A stretch of 13,949 nt of DNA from an uncultured Collinsella sp. (lineage in GTDB: Bacteria; Actinomycetota; Coriobacteriia; Coriobacteriales; Coriobacteriaceae). The translations under genes were made by a program, and so were the position numbers. The notes under the pieces were generated by a model, which saw only the letters and a list, made by a program, of their open reading frames with translations, was not told the DNA's origin and searched no databases. Positions 1-6,576 of the stretch are shown one piece after another; position 1 is the stretch's first letter; each line of letters begins with the position of its first letter. The stretch spans positions 1-13,949 of the forward strand of contig CABUBY010000043.1 in the NCBI GenBank assembly GCA_902489955.1, in the 5' to 3' direction.

Positions 1-1114
1 TGAGCTGCTGCAGGTAGGCCGGGAAACGGTGCAGGTACTGGCAGTACGGCAGCACGGCGTGGCTCTTGGAACCGAAGAAGTTGACGTACCAGACGTTGAG
101 CAGGCCCATCAGCGCGACGGCATTATTCTCGAGCGGCGTGTTGCAGAAGTACTCGTCGATGGCGTGGAAGCCCTCGAGGAACTGCTGGAAGCGCTCGGGG
201 CCGAGCACGACGATCAGCGACAGGCCCACGGCGGAGTCGACGGAGTAGCGGCCGCCGACCCAGTTCCAGAAACCGAAGGCGTTGGCCGGGTCGATACCGA
301 AAGCCTCGACCTTCTCGAGTGCGGTGGAAACGGCGACGAAGTGCTTTGCCACGGCCTCGGCGTTCTGCTCATCGGAGCCGTCGATGGCGCCCTGAGCCTT
401 GAGCTGCTCGAGCATCCAGGTCTTGACCTCGCGAGCGTTGGTGAGGGTCTCGAGCGTGGTGAAGGTCTTGGAGACGATGATCACGAGCGTGGTCTCGGGA
501 TCCAAGCCCTTGAGCTTCTCGGCCTGGTCGTTGGGGTCGATGTTGGAGATGTAGCGGCAGTCGATACCGGCGTCGGCATAGGGACGCAGAGCCTCGTAAG
601 CCATGACCGGGCCCAGATCGGAGCCGCCGATGCCGATGGACACCAGGTGCTCGATCTTCTTGCCGGTAACGCCCTTCCACTCACCGGAGCGCACGCGCTC
701 GGCGAAGGCATACATGCGATCGAGGACCTCGTGCACGTCGGCGACGACGTCCTGGCCGTCGACGATGAGCTGGCCCTTCTCGCTTGCCGGGCGGCGCAGC
801 GCGGTGTGCAGGACGGCGCGGTCCTCGGTGGTGTTGATGTGCTCGCCGGAGAACATGGCGTCGCGGCGCTCCTCGAGCTTCACCTCACGGGCAAGATCGC
901 ACAGCAGCTTGACGGTCTCATCGGTCACCAGGTTCTTCGACAGATCGAAGTGCAGGTCACCGGCGTCAAAGCTCAGCTTGTTCACGCGCTCGGCATCGGC
1001 AGCGAACCAGGCCTTGAGGTCGATACCATCGGCCTCGAGCTTCTCCTGATGAGCCTCGAGCGCCTTCCAAGCGGCAGTCGACGTAGCATCGATAGGTGCG
1101 GCAACAGTTGCCAT
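1..1114 (-). CDS. pgi: Glucose-6-phosphate isomerase, 3' part cut by window edge
   Basis: Cytoplasmic glycolytic enzyme interconverting glucose-6-phosphate and fructose-6-phosphate. The ATG at 1114 follows GAGGAGG about 6 nt upstream, and 371 codons are visible before the window edge; the family is usually about 550 residues, so about one third is missing. Sugar-isomerase (SIS) landmarks are present: SIGIGGSDLGP near residue 157, SKTFTTLET near residue 210, and the classic PGI signature WVGGRYSVDSAVGL near residue 287. No internal stop or frameshift is seen. The 5' leader holds a perfect 8-bp hairpin (1133-1156), and further up a TAGAAT that could be a -10 (1174-1179 on this strand) without a convincing -35. 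The upstream neighbour on the same strand is a broken alcohol dehydrogenase gene, separated by a palindromic repeat, so pgi is probably transcribed alone. The identification is firm. Confidence 0.97.
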   Translation of the reverse strand, partial: MATVAAPIDATSTAAWKALEAHQEKLEADGIDLKAWFAADAERVNKLSFDAGDLHFDLSKNLVTDETVKLLCDLAREVKLEERRDAMFSGEHINTTEDRAVLHTALRRPASEKGQLIVDGQDVVADVHEVLDRMYAFAERVRSGEWKGVTGKKIEHLVSIGIGGSDLGPVMAYEALRPYADAGIDCRYISNIDPNDQAEKLKGLDPETTLVIIVSKTFTTLETLTNAREVKTWMLEQLKAQGAIDGSDEQNAEAVAKHFVAVSTALEKVEAFGIDPANAFGFWNWVGGRYSVDSAVGLSLIVVLGPERFQQFLEGFHAIDEYFCNTPLENNAVALMGLLNVWYVNFFGSKSHAVLPYCQYLHRFPAYLQQL

Positions 1115-1132
1115 AGAGTCCTCCTCAGCATA

Positions 1133-1156
1133 CGGGCGCACGCCTCCATGCGCCCG
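1133..1156 (-). promoter_or_regulatory. Hairpin in the pgi 5' leader
   Basis: A perfect 8-bp GC-rich stem (CGGGCGCA / TGCGCCCG) with an 8-nt loop lies 18 nt upstream of the pgi start. On the mRNA strand the loop reads TGGAGGCG, which contains a Shine-Dalgarno-like GGAGG besides the real GAGGAGG next to the ATG. It could be an mRNA-stability or ribosome-standby element. Function is inferred; only the stem is seen. Confidence 0.4.
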
Positions 1157-1231
1157 GACATTCAGATGCCACTATTCTAGCGCAGGTCAAGACTACAATC
1201 AGTGAGCGTTGCCAATCGGCCCCCAAACGGC

Positions 1232-1313
1232 AACCGATCAAAAAGGGACAGGCTTATTTTGGCAGGTCAAACGCTTTACCTACCAAAAATAACCCATCCC
1301 TTTATGGCAGATA
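1232..1313. repeat. 82-bp palindromic repeat, degraded copy A
   Basis: Aligns without gaps to the element at 3159-3240, with about 68 of 82 positions identical by eye. The best conserved parts are AACCGAYCAAAAAGGGACAG and the centre GGCAGGTCAAACG. The stem 1242-1266 / 1279-1303 is imperfect here and the last ten bases are decayed. It ends exactly at the stop codon of the broken alcohol dehydrogenase (1314-1316), so it could serve as a terminator for that gene, but the better copy lies between divergent genes, which argues for a dispersed repeat (REP/MITE-like). Several C-A mismatches on the plus strand become G-U pairs on the minus strand. Confidence 0.75.
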
Positions 1314-2341
1314 TTAGGCGAGCATCATGCTAAAGATACGCGCGACGGCATGCTCGTCGAGCGGAAGATAGCCTCCCACGGTGCCGGCGCGGCCGCCGGC
1401 ATAGCATGTCTCGTGGGCAAGGGACGAAATGTCCTCGAGCTTGCCGCCCACCGCCTCGAGCGTCACCGGCATACCGAGCGAAGCGAAGAATGTGCGCTGG
1501 GCCTCCACGCCGGCGCGGGCGGCCACCATATCGTCCTCCTCGCCGACACCCCACACGCGACGTGCGAGCTGGGCCAAGCGCGGCACCGCGGCGACCTCAA
1601 CATCCAGGTAGTACGTGAGCACCGCCGGCATCACCACGGCAAGGCCCGCGCCGTGCGCCACACCGTAGCGCGACGACAGGGCATATTCGATATCATGGCT
1701 CGCGTCGCGACACTGGGCGCCAACACGGTAAAACCGTGCGTGGCCTTAAGCGCCGACGATGCTCCAATTTCACAGGCAATGGCTACCGCCAGCTGCACAT
1801 ATGGCATATTGCCCTCCTACGCCGCGGCGCACACGCTGTCGAGCAACTCGCGCAAGGGAGAGTCAATGCCGTCCAAGAGCTCGGGCGCGATAATGGCAAA
1901 GACGGGCACTTCGCCCCTGCCCACAACGGCGGGCACCTTTCCCTCCGAGACAATGCAGCCATAGGGAACAAAACCGTCCTCGCCGGAATCGAGCACCGCC
2001 ATACGACGGGCGACCTCGCGCGCAAAGCCGGCCGTATCGGCATCCCCAATCGCCAGCACAAAATCGATGCTCTCGTCGACGGCCAAGGCAACGGCCTCAT
2101 CGACCAGCTCGTCTCCCCCGTCACCCTCGACCGAGCCGCAGCGGAACAGCGTGCGCTCCAGCAATGCTCGATCAAGCGAACCAAGCGCCGCCGCAACGAG
2201 CTCGTCGCGCGTATGCTTGTCGCCGCCCAGCACAACTAACGCCTTGGTGCCACCATAGTGGGCAACCAGGCGTCCGCACCAGCGCGCCACATCGCCGTCC
2301 GCGACAAGACGCGTCGGCATACCAAACCCATAGTTGACCAT
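1314..2341 (-). pseudogene. Iron-containing alcohol dehydrogenase, frameshifted and internally deleted
   Basis: Remnant of a BDH/YqhD-type iron-dependent alcohol dehydrogenase. The best start is the ATG at 2341 (TGGAG 4 nt upstream), giving MVNYGFGMPTRLV..., like the family N-terminus. The NAD-binding region is recognisable, but the usual GGGS(V)IDxAK motif reads IGDADTAGFAREVA. The reading frame stops at a TAG (1819-1817). Downstream, in another frame, the family C-terminus resumes from about 1730: DIEYALSSRYG, then VAHGAGLAVVMPAVLTYYL with two of the metal-binding histidines, running to the TAA at 1314. The region between, which should hold the first Asp and His metal ligands (about 70-90 residues), is missing or unrecognisable. 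Reads as a pseudogene made by deletion plus frameshift. Two tandem paralogues fused by deletion is an alternative. No activity is expected. Confidence 0.8.
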
Positions 2342-2474
2342 CTTCTCCACAACCCTTCCGTGCCTTGAGGTGAAGCAAATCGTTAGGGTCATGCTACGAA
2401 GAGAGCTTTTCCGTGCTGTTTCGCGCTCTTTAGGGCTGCGTTAAAACCGGTTTCATTCGAGTCCCCGCAGGTGG

Positions 2475-3098
2475 CTATAGACCCCAAAACCCCAGACCCC
2501 AACGTACAAACAGGACAAGCCAGGCAAACGCCAGGCAAAACCCACCCAAAACATCGGAGGCATAATGTACGCCCAGATATACTCGGCTTACGCCCACGGC
2601 AAGGATAAGGAACACAGGGCCCGCCTCGACGACGAGGCTCGGCAGAAACCCACACGTGCCACCCTGCATCGACCAAATTAAATACCCATAGAACGCCATG
2701 GCGGCCATCGAATGGCCCGAGGGAAAACTCAGCCCCGGCGCCTCGACAAGCCGGAACCCCTCGGGGCGAGACCGGCGCACCAGCGCCTTGAGCAGCTGGT
2801 CGATGGCGCTGACGACGCCGACATTAACGGCAGCCCAGACAACCTGAGGCCGACAGGGCGCCCAAAGAAATGCCGCGACGAGCACGCCGACGATAAAGGG
2901 TGCACTCGCAAGGTTCGAAACGGCCCTCATAACGACGGTCAGCGCCGGCGATCGAAGATGCTCAACAAACAGCGAGTAACCTAACTCGTCGATTCTCATG
3001 GCCTGGCCCTTGCGCGCCTTAATCAGCAGACAAGCAAAGGCCGCAAGGCACAGCACGGCCAGCACCAAAAGCGCTCGATCACCCATATCGACGGTCAT
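2475..3098 (-). CDS. PAP2-family membrane phosphatase
   Basis: Integral membrane phosphatase of the type-2 phosphatidic acid phosphatase superfamily. Bacterial members dephosphorylate lipid phosphates such as undecaprenyl pyrophosphate, phosphatidate or phosphatidylglycerol phosphate, usually on the outer face of the membrane. The 207-residue protein shows the three catalytic motifs in order: KALVRRSRP (residue 109 onward), PSGHS (127 onward) and SRVYLGVHYASD (170 onward), with about five or six hydrophobic segments. The ATG at 3098 has GAAGGG 6 nt upstream. It is divergent from the polymerase gene, with the palindromic repeat 3159-3240 between them. Substrate cannot be told from sequence; an undecaprenyl-PP (bacitracin-resistance-like) role is one possibility. 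I see no clear terminator or promoter in 2342-2474, only a weak 8-bp inverted repeat. Confidence 0.9.
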   Translation of the reverse strand: MTVDMGDRALLVLAVLCLAAFACLLIKARKGQAMRIDELGYSLFVEHLRSPALTVVMRAVSNLASAPFIVGVLVAAFLWAPCRPQVVWAAVNVGVVSAIDQLLKALVRRSRPEGFRLVEAPGLSFPSGHSMAAMAFYGYLIWSMQGGTCGFLPSLVVEAGPVFLILAVGVSRVYLGVHYASDVLGGFCLAFAWLVLFVRWGLGFWGL

Positions 3099-3158
3099 CC
3101 ATATCCCTTCAGCGTATCCAACACATCAAGGTTACCGGCCCACCGTAAGCGCCCCGTA

Positions 3159-3240
3159 AACCGACCAAAAAGGGACAGGTTTGTTTTGGCAGGTCAAACG
3201 ATTTACCGACCAAAATAAACCTGTCCCTTTTTGGTCGGTT
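3159..3240. repeat. 82-bp palindromic repeat, near-perfect copy B
   Basis: Arms 3159-3189 and 3210-3240 are 31-bp inverted repeats with a single mismatch (G-T when read on the plus strand) around a 20-bp centre. The centre itself has a weaker inner dyad (GGCAGGT / ACCGACC). Core words are AAAGGGACAGG and CCTGTCCCTTT; ACCGACCAAAA also recurs directly at the left edge and in the centre. It sits between divergent PAP2 and polymerase genes, so it is not a transcription terminator for either. Its right edge touches the -35 box of the SOS promoter. Copy A is at 1232-1313. Confidence 0.85.
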
Positions 3241-3269
3241 TTGACGATGTCTGCGCAAGCGGGTATTAT
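3241..3269 (+). promoter_or_regulatory. Sigma-A-type promoter of the polymerase/YolD operon
   Basis: TTGACG (3241-3246), a 17-bp spacer and TATTAT (3264-3269) form a near-consensus housekeeping promoter. Transcription would start near 3276, inside the first SOS box, and give a leader of about 40 nt. The -35 box immediately follows the palindromic repeat. Confidence 0.8.
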
Positions 3270-3283
3270 CGAACAAATATTCG
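3270..3283 (+). promoter_or_regulatory. LexA/SOS box 1
   Basis: CGAACAAATATTCG matches 13 of 14 positions of the Bacillus/actinobacterial-type LexA consensus CGAACRNRYGTTYG, and the wider dyad is ATCGAA-N6-TTCGAT (3268-3285). It begins at the last base of the -10 region, so a bound repressor would block polymerase. That LexA binds here is inferred from the match and from the gene it controls. Confidence 0.75.
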
Positions 3284-3286
3284 ATA

Positions 3287-3300
3287 GGAACATGTGTTTG
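3287..3300 (+). promoter_or_regulatory. LexA/SOS box 2
   Basis: GGAACATGTGTTTG matches the same LexA consensus at 13 of 14 positions (only the first base differs). Its centre is 17 bp from that of box 1, about 1.6 helical turns. It lies between the predicted transcription start and the ribosome binding site. Confidence 0.7.
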
Positions 3301-3315
3301 ATAAGGAGGACCCGG

Positions 3316-4821
3316 GTGGAGCACGGTCAGCGCACGTACATCTGCATCGACCTTAAGACGTTCTACGCCAGTGTCGAGTGTGTCGACCGCGGGCTCGATC
3401 CGCTTACCACCAACCTGGTCGTCGCCGATGAATCGCGCGGCCGCACGACGATCTGTCTCGCCATCACGCAGGCGATGAAGGACCTCGGTATCCACAACCG
3501 CTGTCGTCTGTTCGAGATCCCTGACGGCATCGACTACATCAAAGCCATGCCGCGCATGCAGCACTACATGGAGGTATCGGCGCAAATCTACGGCATCTAC
3601 CTGGAATACGTCAGCCCGCAGGATGTCCATGTCTATTCGATCGACGAGTGCTTTATCGATGTCACGCCCTACTTGGATCTCTACCACACCGATGCCAAAG
3701 GCTTTGCCTGCATGCTGCGCGACGAGGTCGTACGCCGCACCGGCATTACCGCTACAGTCGGTATCGGACCCAACCTATTCCAAGCAAAAGTGGCGCTCGA
3801 CATCACCGCCAAACACGTGCCCAGCCGTATCGGGATACTTGACGACGAGACCTTTCGCAAGGAGATCTGGCCGCACCGCCCCATCACCGACATCTGGGGC
3901 ATCGGTCCCGGCGTGGCGGCGCGTCTCGAAAAGTACGGCGCCTATGATCTCATGGGCGTCGCAGCGCTCGACGAAAACCTGCTCTACGACGAGTTTGGCG
4001 TGAATGCCGAGTATCTGATCGACCATGCCTTTGGACGCGAGCCGACGACCATCGCCGACATCCAAGCCTATCGCCCCCAAGCGACTTCGACCACCACGGG
4101 ACAGGTGCTCTCGAAGGGCTATGCCTACGAACAGGCCTATACGGTGTTACGTGAGATGGTCGACACCGCCGTGCTGGACCTGGTCGACAAGCATGTGGTC
4201 TGCGACAGCATTTCGCTCTTTGTGGGCTACGCAAGCGAGCGCGCCGACATTCGCCGGCTCGATGCCAGTGGCACGGCGCAATACATCGACGGCTGCGGGC
4301 ACCTACGCTCAAGCACCTCGGGAATCGAGCCGGCCGCAAGCGATGGCCCCGAACTTGCACCCCGCGCGCCCAAGCCCGTCCAGCGCAATGACGAGCGCCG
4401 TCGCATGGTTCGCGAGGCACAGGCGATTGACGGCATCTTCGTGGGTGAGCACGGCGGCAAGCCACGTGGCGGTTATGCCGCGCTCTTTGCCCATTCCAAC
4501 GCGTCGCGAAAGCTGCCCGAGCGAACCAATTCGTTTAAGAAGATCATGGGCTACTTTGATGACCTGTGGGCACAGACCGTCGATCCCAAACGACCCGTCA
4601 AACGTATTAACCTGGGCTTTGGAAACCTTATGCCCGAAGAGTTTGCCACCATCGATCTATTTAGCGATGTCGAGGCCGACGGGCGCGAGCGCGACCTTGC
4701 CCGCGCCGTTCTGGCCGTAAAGGGCAAATACGGCAAGAACGCCCTGGTCAAAGGATTGAGCTTTACAGCCGGCGCCACCGCACGCGAACGCAACGACCAG
4801 GTTGGAGGACATCGTGCCTAA
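3316..4821 (+). CDS. Y-family translesion DNA polymerase, UvrX/DinB type
   Basis: Error-prone DNA polymerase of the UmuC/DinB superfamily, closest in style to Bacillus UvrX/YqjW; copies past damaged bases. The GTG start at 3316 is chosen because AAGGAGG lies 6 nt upstream and the catalytic motif follows at once; the frame is open further up to 3181, but that part crosses the palindromic repeat, the promoter and the SOS boxes. 501 residues. Metal ligands: D12 in CIDLKTFYASVE (Y17 as likely steric gate) and D110-E111 in YSIDECFID. Helix-hairpin-helix at about 190-210 (DIWGIGPGVAARLEKYG). The little finger runs from about 290, and an atypical basic or acidic insert of about 85 residues (308-395) separates SISLFVGYASE from KLPERTNSFKKI. 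Ends in an 8-nt overlap with the YolD gene. SOS induction is expected from the tandem LexA boxes. Confidence 0.93.
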   Translation: MEHGQRTYICIDLKTFYASVECVDRGLDPLTTNLVVADESRGRTTICLAITQAMKDLGIHNRCRLFEIPDGIDYIKAMPRMQHYMEVSAQIYGIYLEYVSPQDVHVYSIDECFIDVTPYLDLYHTDAKGFACMLRDEVVRRTGITATVGIGPNLFQAKVALDITAKHVPSRIGILDDETFRKEIWPHRPITDIWGIGPGVAARLEKYGAYDLMGVAALDENLLYDEFGVNAEYLIDHAFGREPTTIADIQAYRPQATSTTTGQVLSKGYAYEQAYTVLREMVDTAVLDLVDKHVVCDSISLFVGYASERADIRRLDASGTAQYIDGCGHLRSSTSGIEPAASDGPELAPRAPKPVQRNDERRRMVREAQAIDGIFVGEHGGKPRGGYAALFAHSNASRKLPERTNSFKKIMGYFDDLWAQTVDPKRPVKRINLGFGNLMPEEFATIDLFSDVEADGRERDLARAVLAVKGKYGKNALVKGLSFTAGATARERNDQVGGHRA

Positions 4822-5242
4822 ACCCAAACAACAACCCATGCGCCCGCCAACCGCCTTTGAGCGTCTGGCCGACCCCGAGGGCAGACGGCGATCAACCGAC
4901 CCCAAACTTACCGCCAACGGTGCCGTCCGCGCCAACCGCGCCGCGCAGTTTATGCCATTCGCCGCGCTTACGGGATACTACGAGCTCGTGCGCAAGCAGG
5001 AGATTACCGTCGAGCCCAAATGTGAGCTGACAGAAGAAAAAGCCCTCGAGCTTTCGAGTAAGCTCGAGGGCCTCAGGCGTGGCGACCTGGTGCGCGTCAC
5101 CTATTACGATACGTATGGCTATCGCGCCCGTACCGGCATTCTCGACGAGGTGCTTCCCGCGTTCAAACTGCTCAAACTCCGGGACATCGCTATCGACTTC
5201 GATGACATTCAAGACGTAGAGCTGCGCGGTCGAGCCTCGTGA
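4814..5242 (+). CDS. YolD-like protein, partner gene of the Y-family polymerase
   Basis: Small cytoplasmic protein of the YolD-like family, which in Firmicutes and their phages is typically encoded beside UvrX/YqjW polymerases and is thought to assist or limit them, in a role loosely compared to UmuD. The GTG at 4814 is preferred: GGAGG lies 5 nt upstream (4804-4808). A TTG at 4802 in the same frame lacks that spacing. 142 residues, with the family signature RAAQFMPFAALTGYYELVRKQE (residues about 41-62, given here as the diagnostic words RAAQFMPFAAL and GYYE), followed by a small beta-rich half (LRRGDLVRVTYYDTYGYRARTG). Overlaps the polymerase gene by 8 nt, so translation is probably coupled and both are under SOS control. 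Confidence 0.88.
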   Translation: MPKPKQQPMRPPTAFERLADPEGRRRSTDPKLTANGAVRANRAAQFMPFAALTGYYELVRKQEITVEPKCELTEEKALELSSKLEGLRRGDLVRVTYYDTYGYRARTGILDEVLPAFKLLKLRDIAIDFDDIQDVELRGRAS

Positions 5243-5248
5243 CGAGCG

Positions 5249-5261
5249 CCGTCTAAGACGG
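5249..5261. terminator. Short hairpin between convergent genes
   Basis: CCGTC-TAA-GACGG lies in the 22-bp gap between the convergent YolD and HMA genes, extendable by GC pairs past one mismatch. There is no T-tract, so termination by it alone is doubtful. Confidence 0.25.
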
Positions 5262-5264
5262 AGC

Positions 5265-5648
5265 CTACAGCTTCATGACGTAATAGCCCGCATCCTTCAC
5301 GGCAGTCTCGAGCGCCTCGCGATAAATCGGTTTTTTAGAGCGCACGCGAGCCGTATGGTCGGCATAGGTCACCGTAGCCCAAATGCCATCGAGCGTGTTA
5401 AGGGCGTTCGCAACATTTTGTGCGCAGCCGTCACAGCTCATGCCGCCGATAAGCAAGTCGTCGCTATAGGGATAGTGGGACGCATCGGTATCCGCGACCT
5501 CGACCCTCTTGGCTTTCTTTCTGTTCGCTCCATCGCTGCAACAGCTTTTGCCGTGCGTCGATGCGGCAATACGGCGGAATCCAAAAAACAAGCCGACGGC
5601 AATTACGGCAAGCACGATGATATTTGCGGGGTTAAGCAGATCGCCCAT
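5265..5648 (-). CDS. Membrane-anchored heavy-metal-associated (HMA) protein
   Basis: Probable copper-binding protein. From the ATG at 5648 (GAGAGG 5 nt upstream) it has 127 residues: an N-terminal transmembrane helix (about 8-25, NIIVLAVIAVGLFFGF) followed by RR, which predicts a cytoplasmic C-terminus; a short linker with a CC pair (KSCCSDG, 36-37); then an HMA domain from about 64 with the metal motif GMSCDGC (C72, C75) and the usual end EALETAVKDAGY. The N-terminal third resembles the short FeoB-associated Cys-rich membrane proteins, so this looks like such an anchor joined to a CopZ-like chaperone domain. An in-frame ATG at 5702 would place the CsoR-like operator inside the gene and has a poorer context, so I reject it. 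No copper ATPase is adjacent. The metal is inferred from the motif and operator. Confidence 0.85.
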   Translation of the reverse strand: MGDLLNPANIIVLAVIAVGLFFGFRRIAASTHGKSCCSDGANRKKAKRVEVADTDASHYPYSDDLLIGGMSCDGCAQNVANALNTLDGIWATVTYADHTARVRSKKPIYREALETAVKDAGYYVMKL

Positions 5649-5677
5649 ATATACCTCTCTCGTTTGAGCCTTATCCA

Positions 5678-5696
5678 GATACCCCCATGGGGTGTC
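5678..5696 (-). promoter_or_regulatory. CsoR-like copper operator
   Basis: GATACCCCCATGGGGTGTC is a 19-bp near-palindrome of the G/C-tract type (TACCCC...GGGGTA) bound by CsoR/RcnR-family repressors. It ends 29 bp upstream of the HMA gene start. A TTGACT (5732-5727) and TAAGAT (5706-5701) on the minus strand could be the promoter, though the 20-bp spacer is long. Regulator identity is inferred; no csoR gene is in the window. Confidence 0.55.
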
Positions 5697-5758
5697 CCCC
5701 ATCTTACTCCAAACTCATGTCGGTTCAGTCAAATAGTTTCCCATTTCTTACTTTTTAG

Positions 5759-5786
5759 TTGACCGTGGCTTACTTTCGTGTATAAG
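5759..5786 (+). promoter_or_regulatory. Promoter of the DUF3793/flavodoxin operon
   Basis: TTGACC (5759-5764), a 16-bp spacer and TATAAG (5781-5786). The surrounding DNA is visibly AT-rich compared with the genes. Predicted start lies about 30 nt before the GTG codon. Confidence 0.65.
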
Positions 5787-5801
5787 TTTTCCTAGGCTAA
5801 C
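5786..5801 (+). promoter_or_regulatory. Possible operator, dyad centred on CCTAGG
   Basis: GTTTTCCTAGGCTAAC is a dyad of the form GTT-N2-CCTAGG-N2-AAC starting at the -10 box. TAGGCTAAC equals the core half of the DtxR/IdeR iron box, but the flanks of that 19-bp consensus do not match well. A repressor site is likely from position and symmetry; an iron- or metal-responsive DtxR-family regulator is only a guess that fits flavodoxin control. Confidence 0.35.
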
Positions 5802-5825
5802 AAGTGAGGACCCGAAAGGAGCACC

Positions 5826-6530
5826 GTGACTCGGACCATTGACATCCCAACGTTTCAAGCGGCAGTCGTGCGCAACAGCTCCCCCACGCTCGCGGGCATT
5901 AAACCCGCTTCGCTCTTTACCTATCCCGGCGTCTATGCCAGCCAAAACGGAAAGCCCGCCAACCCGCATATCGAAGCGCGTCGTTCGTGTCTGCTTGCCG
6001 TCATAGCCCAATGCAACCGCGAGCTCAAACCGTTCGGCATCCATATGAGCGTCTTGGTCTGGCGTCCCTGCGGAGCACTCATCTACGTCTACCGCCCCGC
6101 AGACCTCATGCGCTACCTCTCTGACTCTCGAGCCGCGACCGCGCTTGCCGCCGAAGGCTACGATGTCCACGACCTGCCCGTATCTCTTGTACATCTTGCC
6201 GCGCGCATCACGCTGGCGAGCAGCAATGTCGCAGAAAGTGCATGCGCCAACGGACCGTGTGTACTCGCTCAGGGCGAGGCCTGCGATAACGGCTGCACCT
6301 GCGAGTTCCCTCACGAAATTGGGTATTTTTTGGGCTACCCCTACGAAGACGTGCATCAGTTTATCGCCCAGCATGGCGAAAACTACAAGGTCTTTGGCGC
6401 CTGGAAGGTGTACACGGACGTTGAGCAGGCGCTCACGACCTTCGATTCCTATCGCGCATGCACGCAATACCTCACCTATATCTATCAGCAGGGCTACACC
6501 CTTGGACAACTTGTCCAAGTAGCCCGATAG
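5826..6530 (+). CDS. DUF3793 family protein
   Basis: Cytoplasmic protein of unknown function, 234 residues from a GTG with AAAGGAG 4 nt upstream. Family hallmarks are seen: the early LAGIKPASLFTY segment (residues 22-33), the HEIGYFLGYPYEDVHQFI block (about 161-178) and GAWKVYTD (191-198) near the end. It carries several cysteines (C-A-N-G-P-C at about 140-145 and C-D-N-G-C-T-C at 152-158), which could hold a metal or Fe-S cluster, but no standard ferredoxin spacing is present. From memory the family is common in anaerobic Firmicutes and Coriobacteriia and often sits beside a short flavodoxin or iron-uptake genes; here the flavodoxin follows by 46 nt on the same strand. Function in iron or redox handling is inferred from neighbourhood only. 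Confidence 0.85.
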   Translation: MTRTIDIPTFQAAVVRNSSPTLAGIKPASLFTYPGVYASQNGKPANPHIEARRSCLLAVIAQCNRELKPFGIHMSVLVWRPCGALIYVYRPADLMRYLSDSRAATALAAEGYDVHDLPVSLVHLAARITLASSNVAESACANGPCVLAQGEACDNGCTCEFPHEIGYFLGYPYEDVHQFIAQHGENYKVFGAWKVYTDVEQALTTFDSYRACTQYLTYIYQQGYTLGQLVQVAR

Positions 6531-6576
6531 AACATGCAAGACGCGGCCGCGTGCCGCACAACCGAAAGGATCACAC

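Noticed and set aside
29..1180. Plus-strand open frame of 383 codons at the left edge
   Set aside because: Antisense shadow of glucose-6-phosphate isomerase, whose full signatures read on the minus strand.
2454..2476. TTCGAGTCCCCGCAGGTGG resembles the 3' end of a tRNA
   Set aside because: The five bases before TTCGAGT (TTTCA) do not pair with those after it (CCCCG), and no other tRNA arm is present upstream.
2389..2676. Minus-strand 95-codon frame after the PAP2 gene
   Set aside because: Mostly overlaps PAP2 in another frame, no ribosome site, no recognisable domain; the non-overlapping tail of about 28 codons is not enough to support a gene.
3159..3240. Palindromic repeat as a transcription terminator
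   Set aside because: It lies between two divergent genes, upstream of both, so there is nothing for it to terminate.
3181..3315. Upstream extension of the polymerase reading frame
   Set aside because: It would run through the palindromic repeat, promoter and both SOS boxes; the GTG at 3316 has an ideal ribosome site.
6541..6552. Perfect 12-bp palindrome ACGCGGCCGCGT between DUF3793 and flavodoxin genes
   Set aside because: Short GC palindromes are expected by chance in such DNA; there is no promoter beside it and the two genes appear to form one operon.
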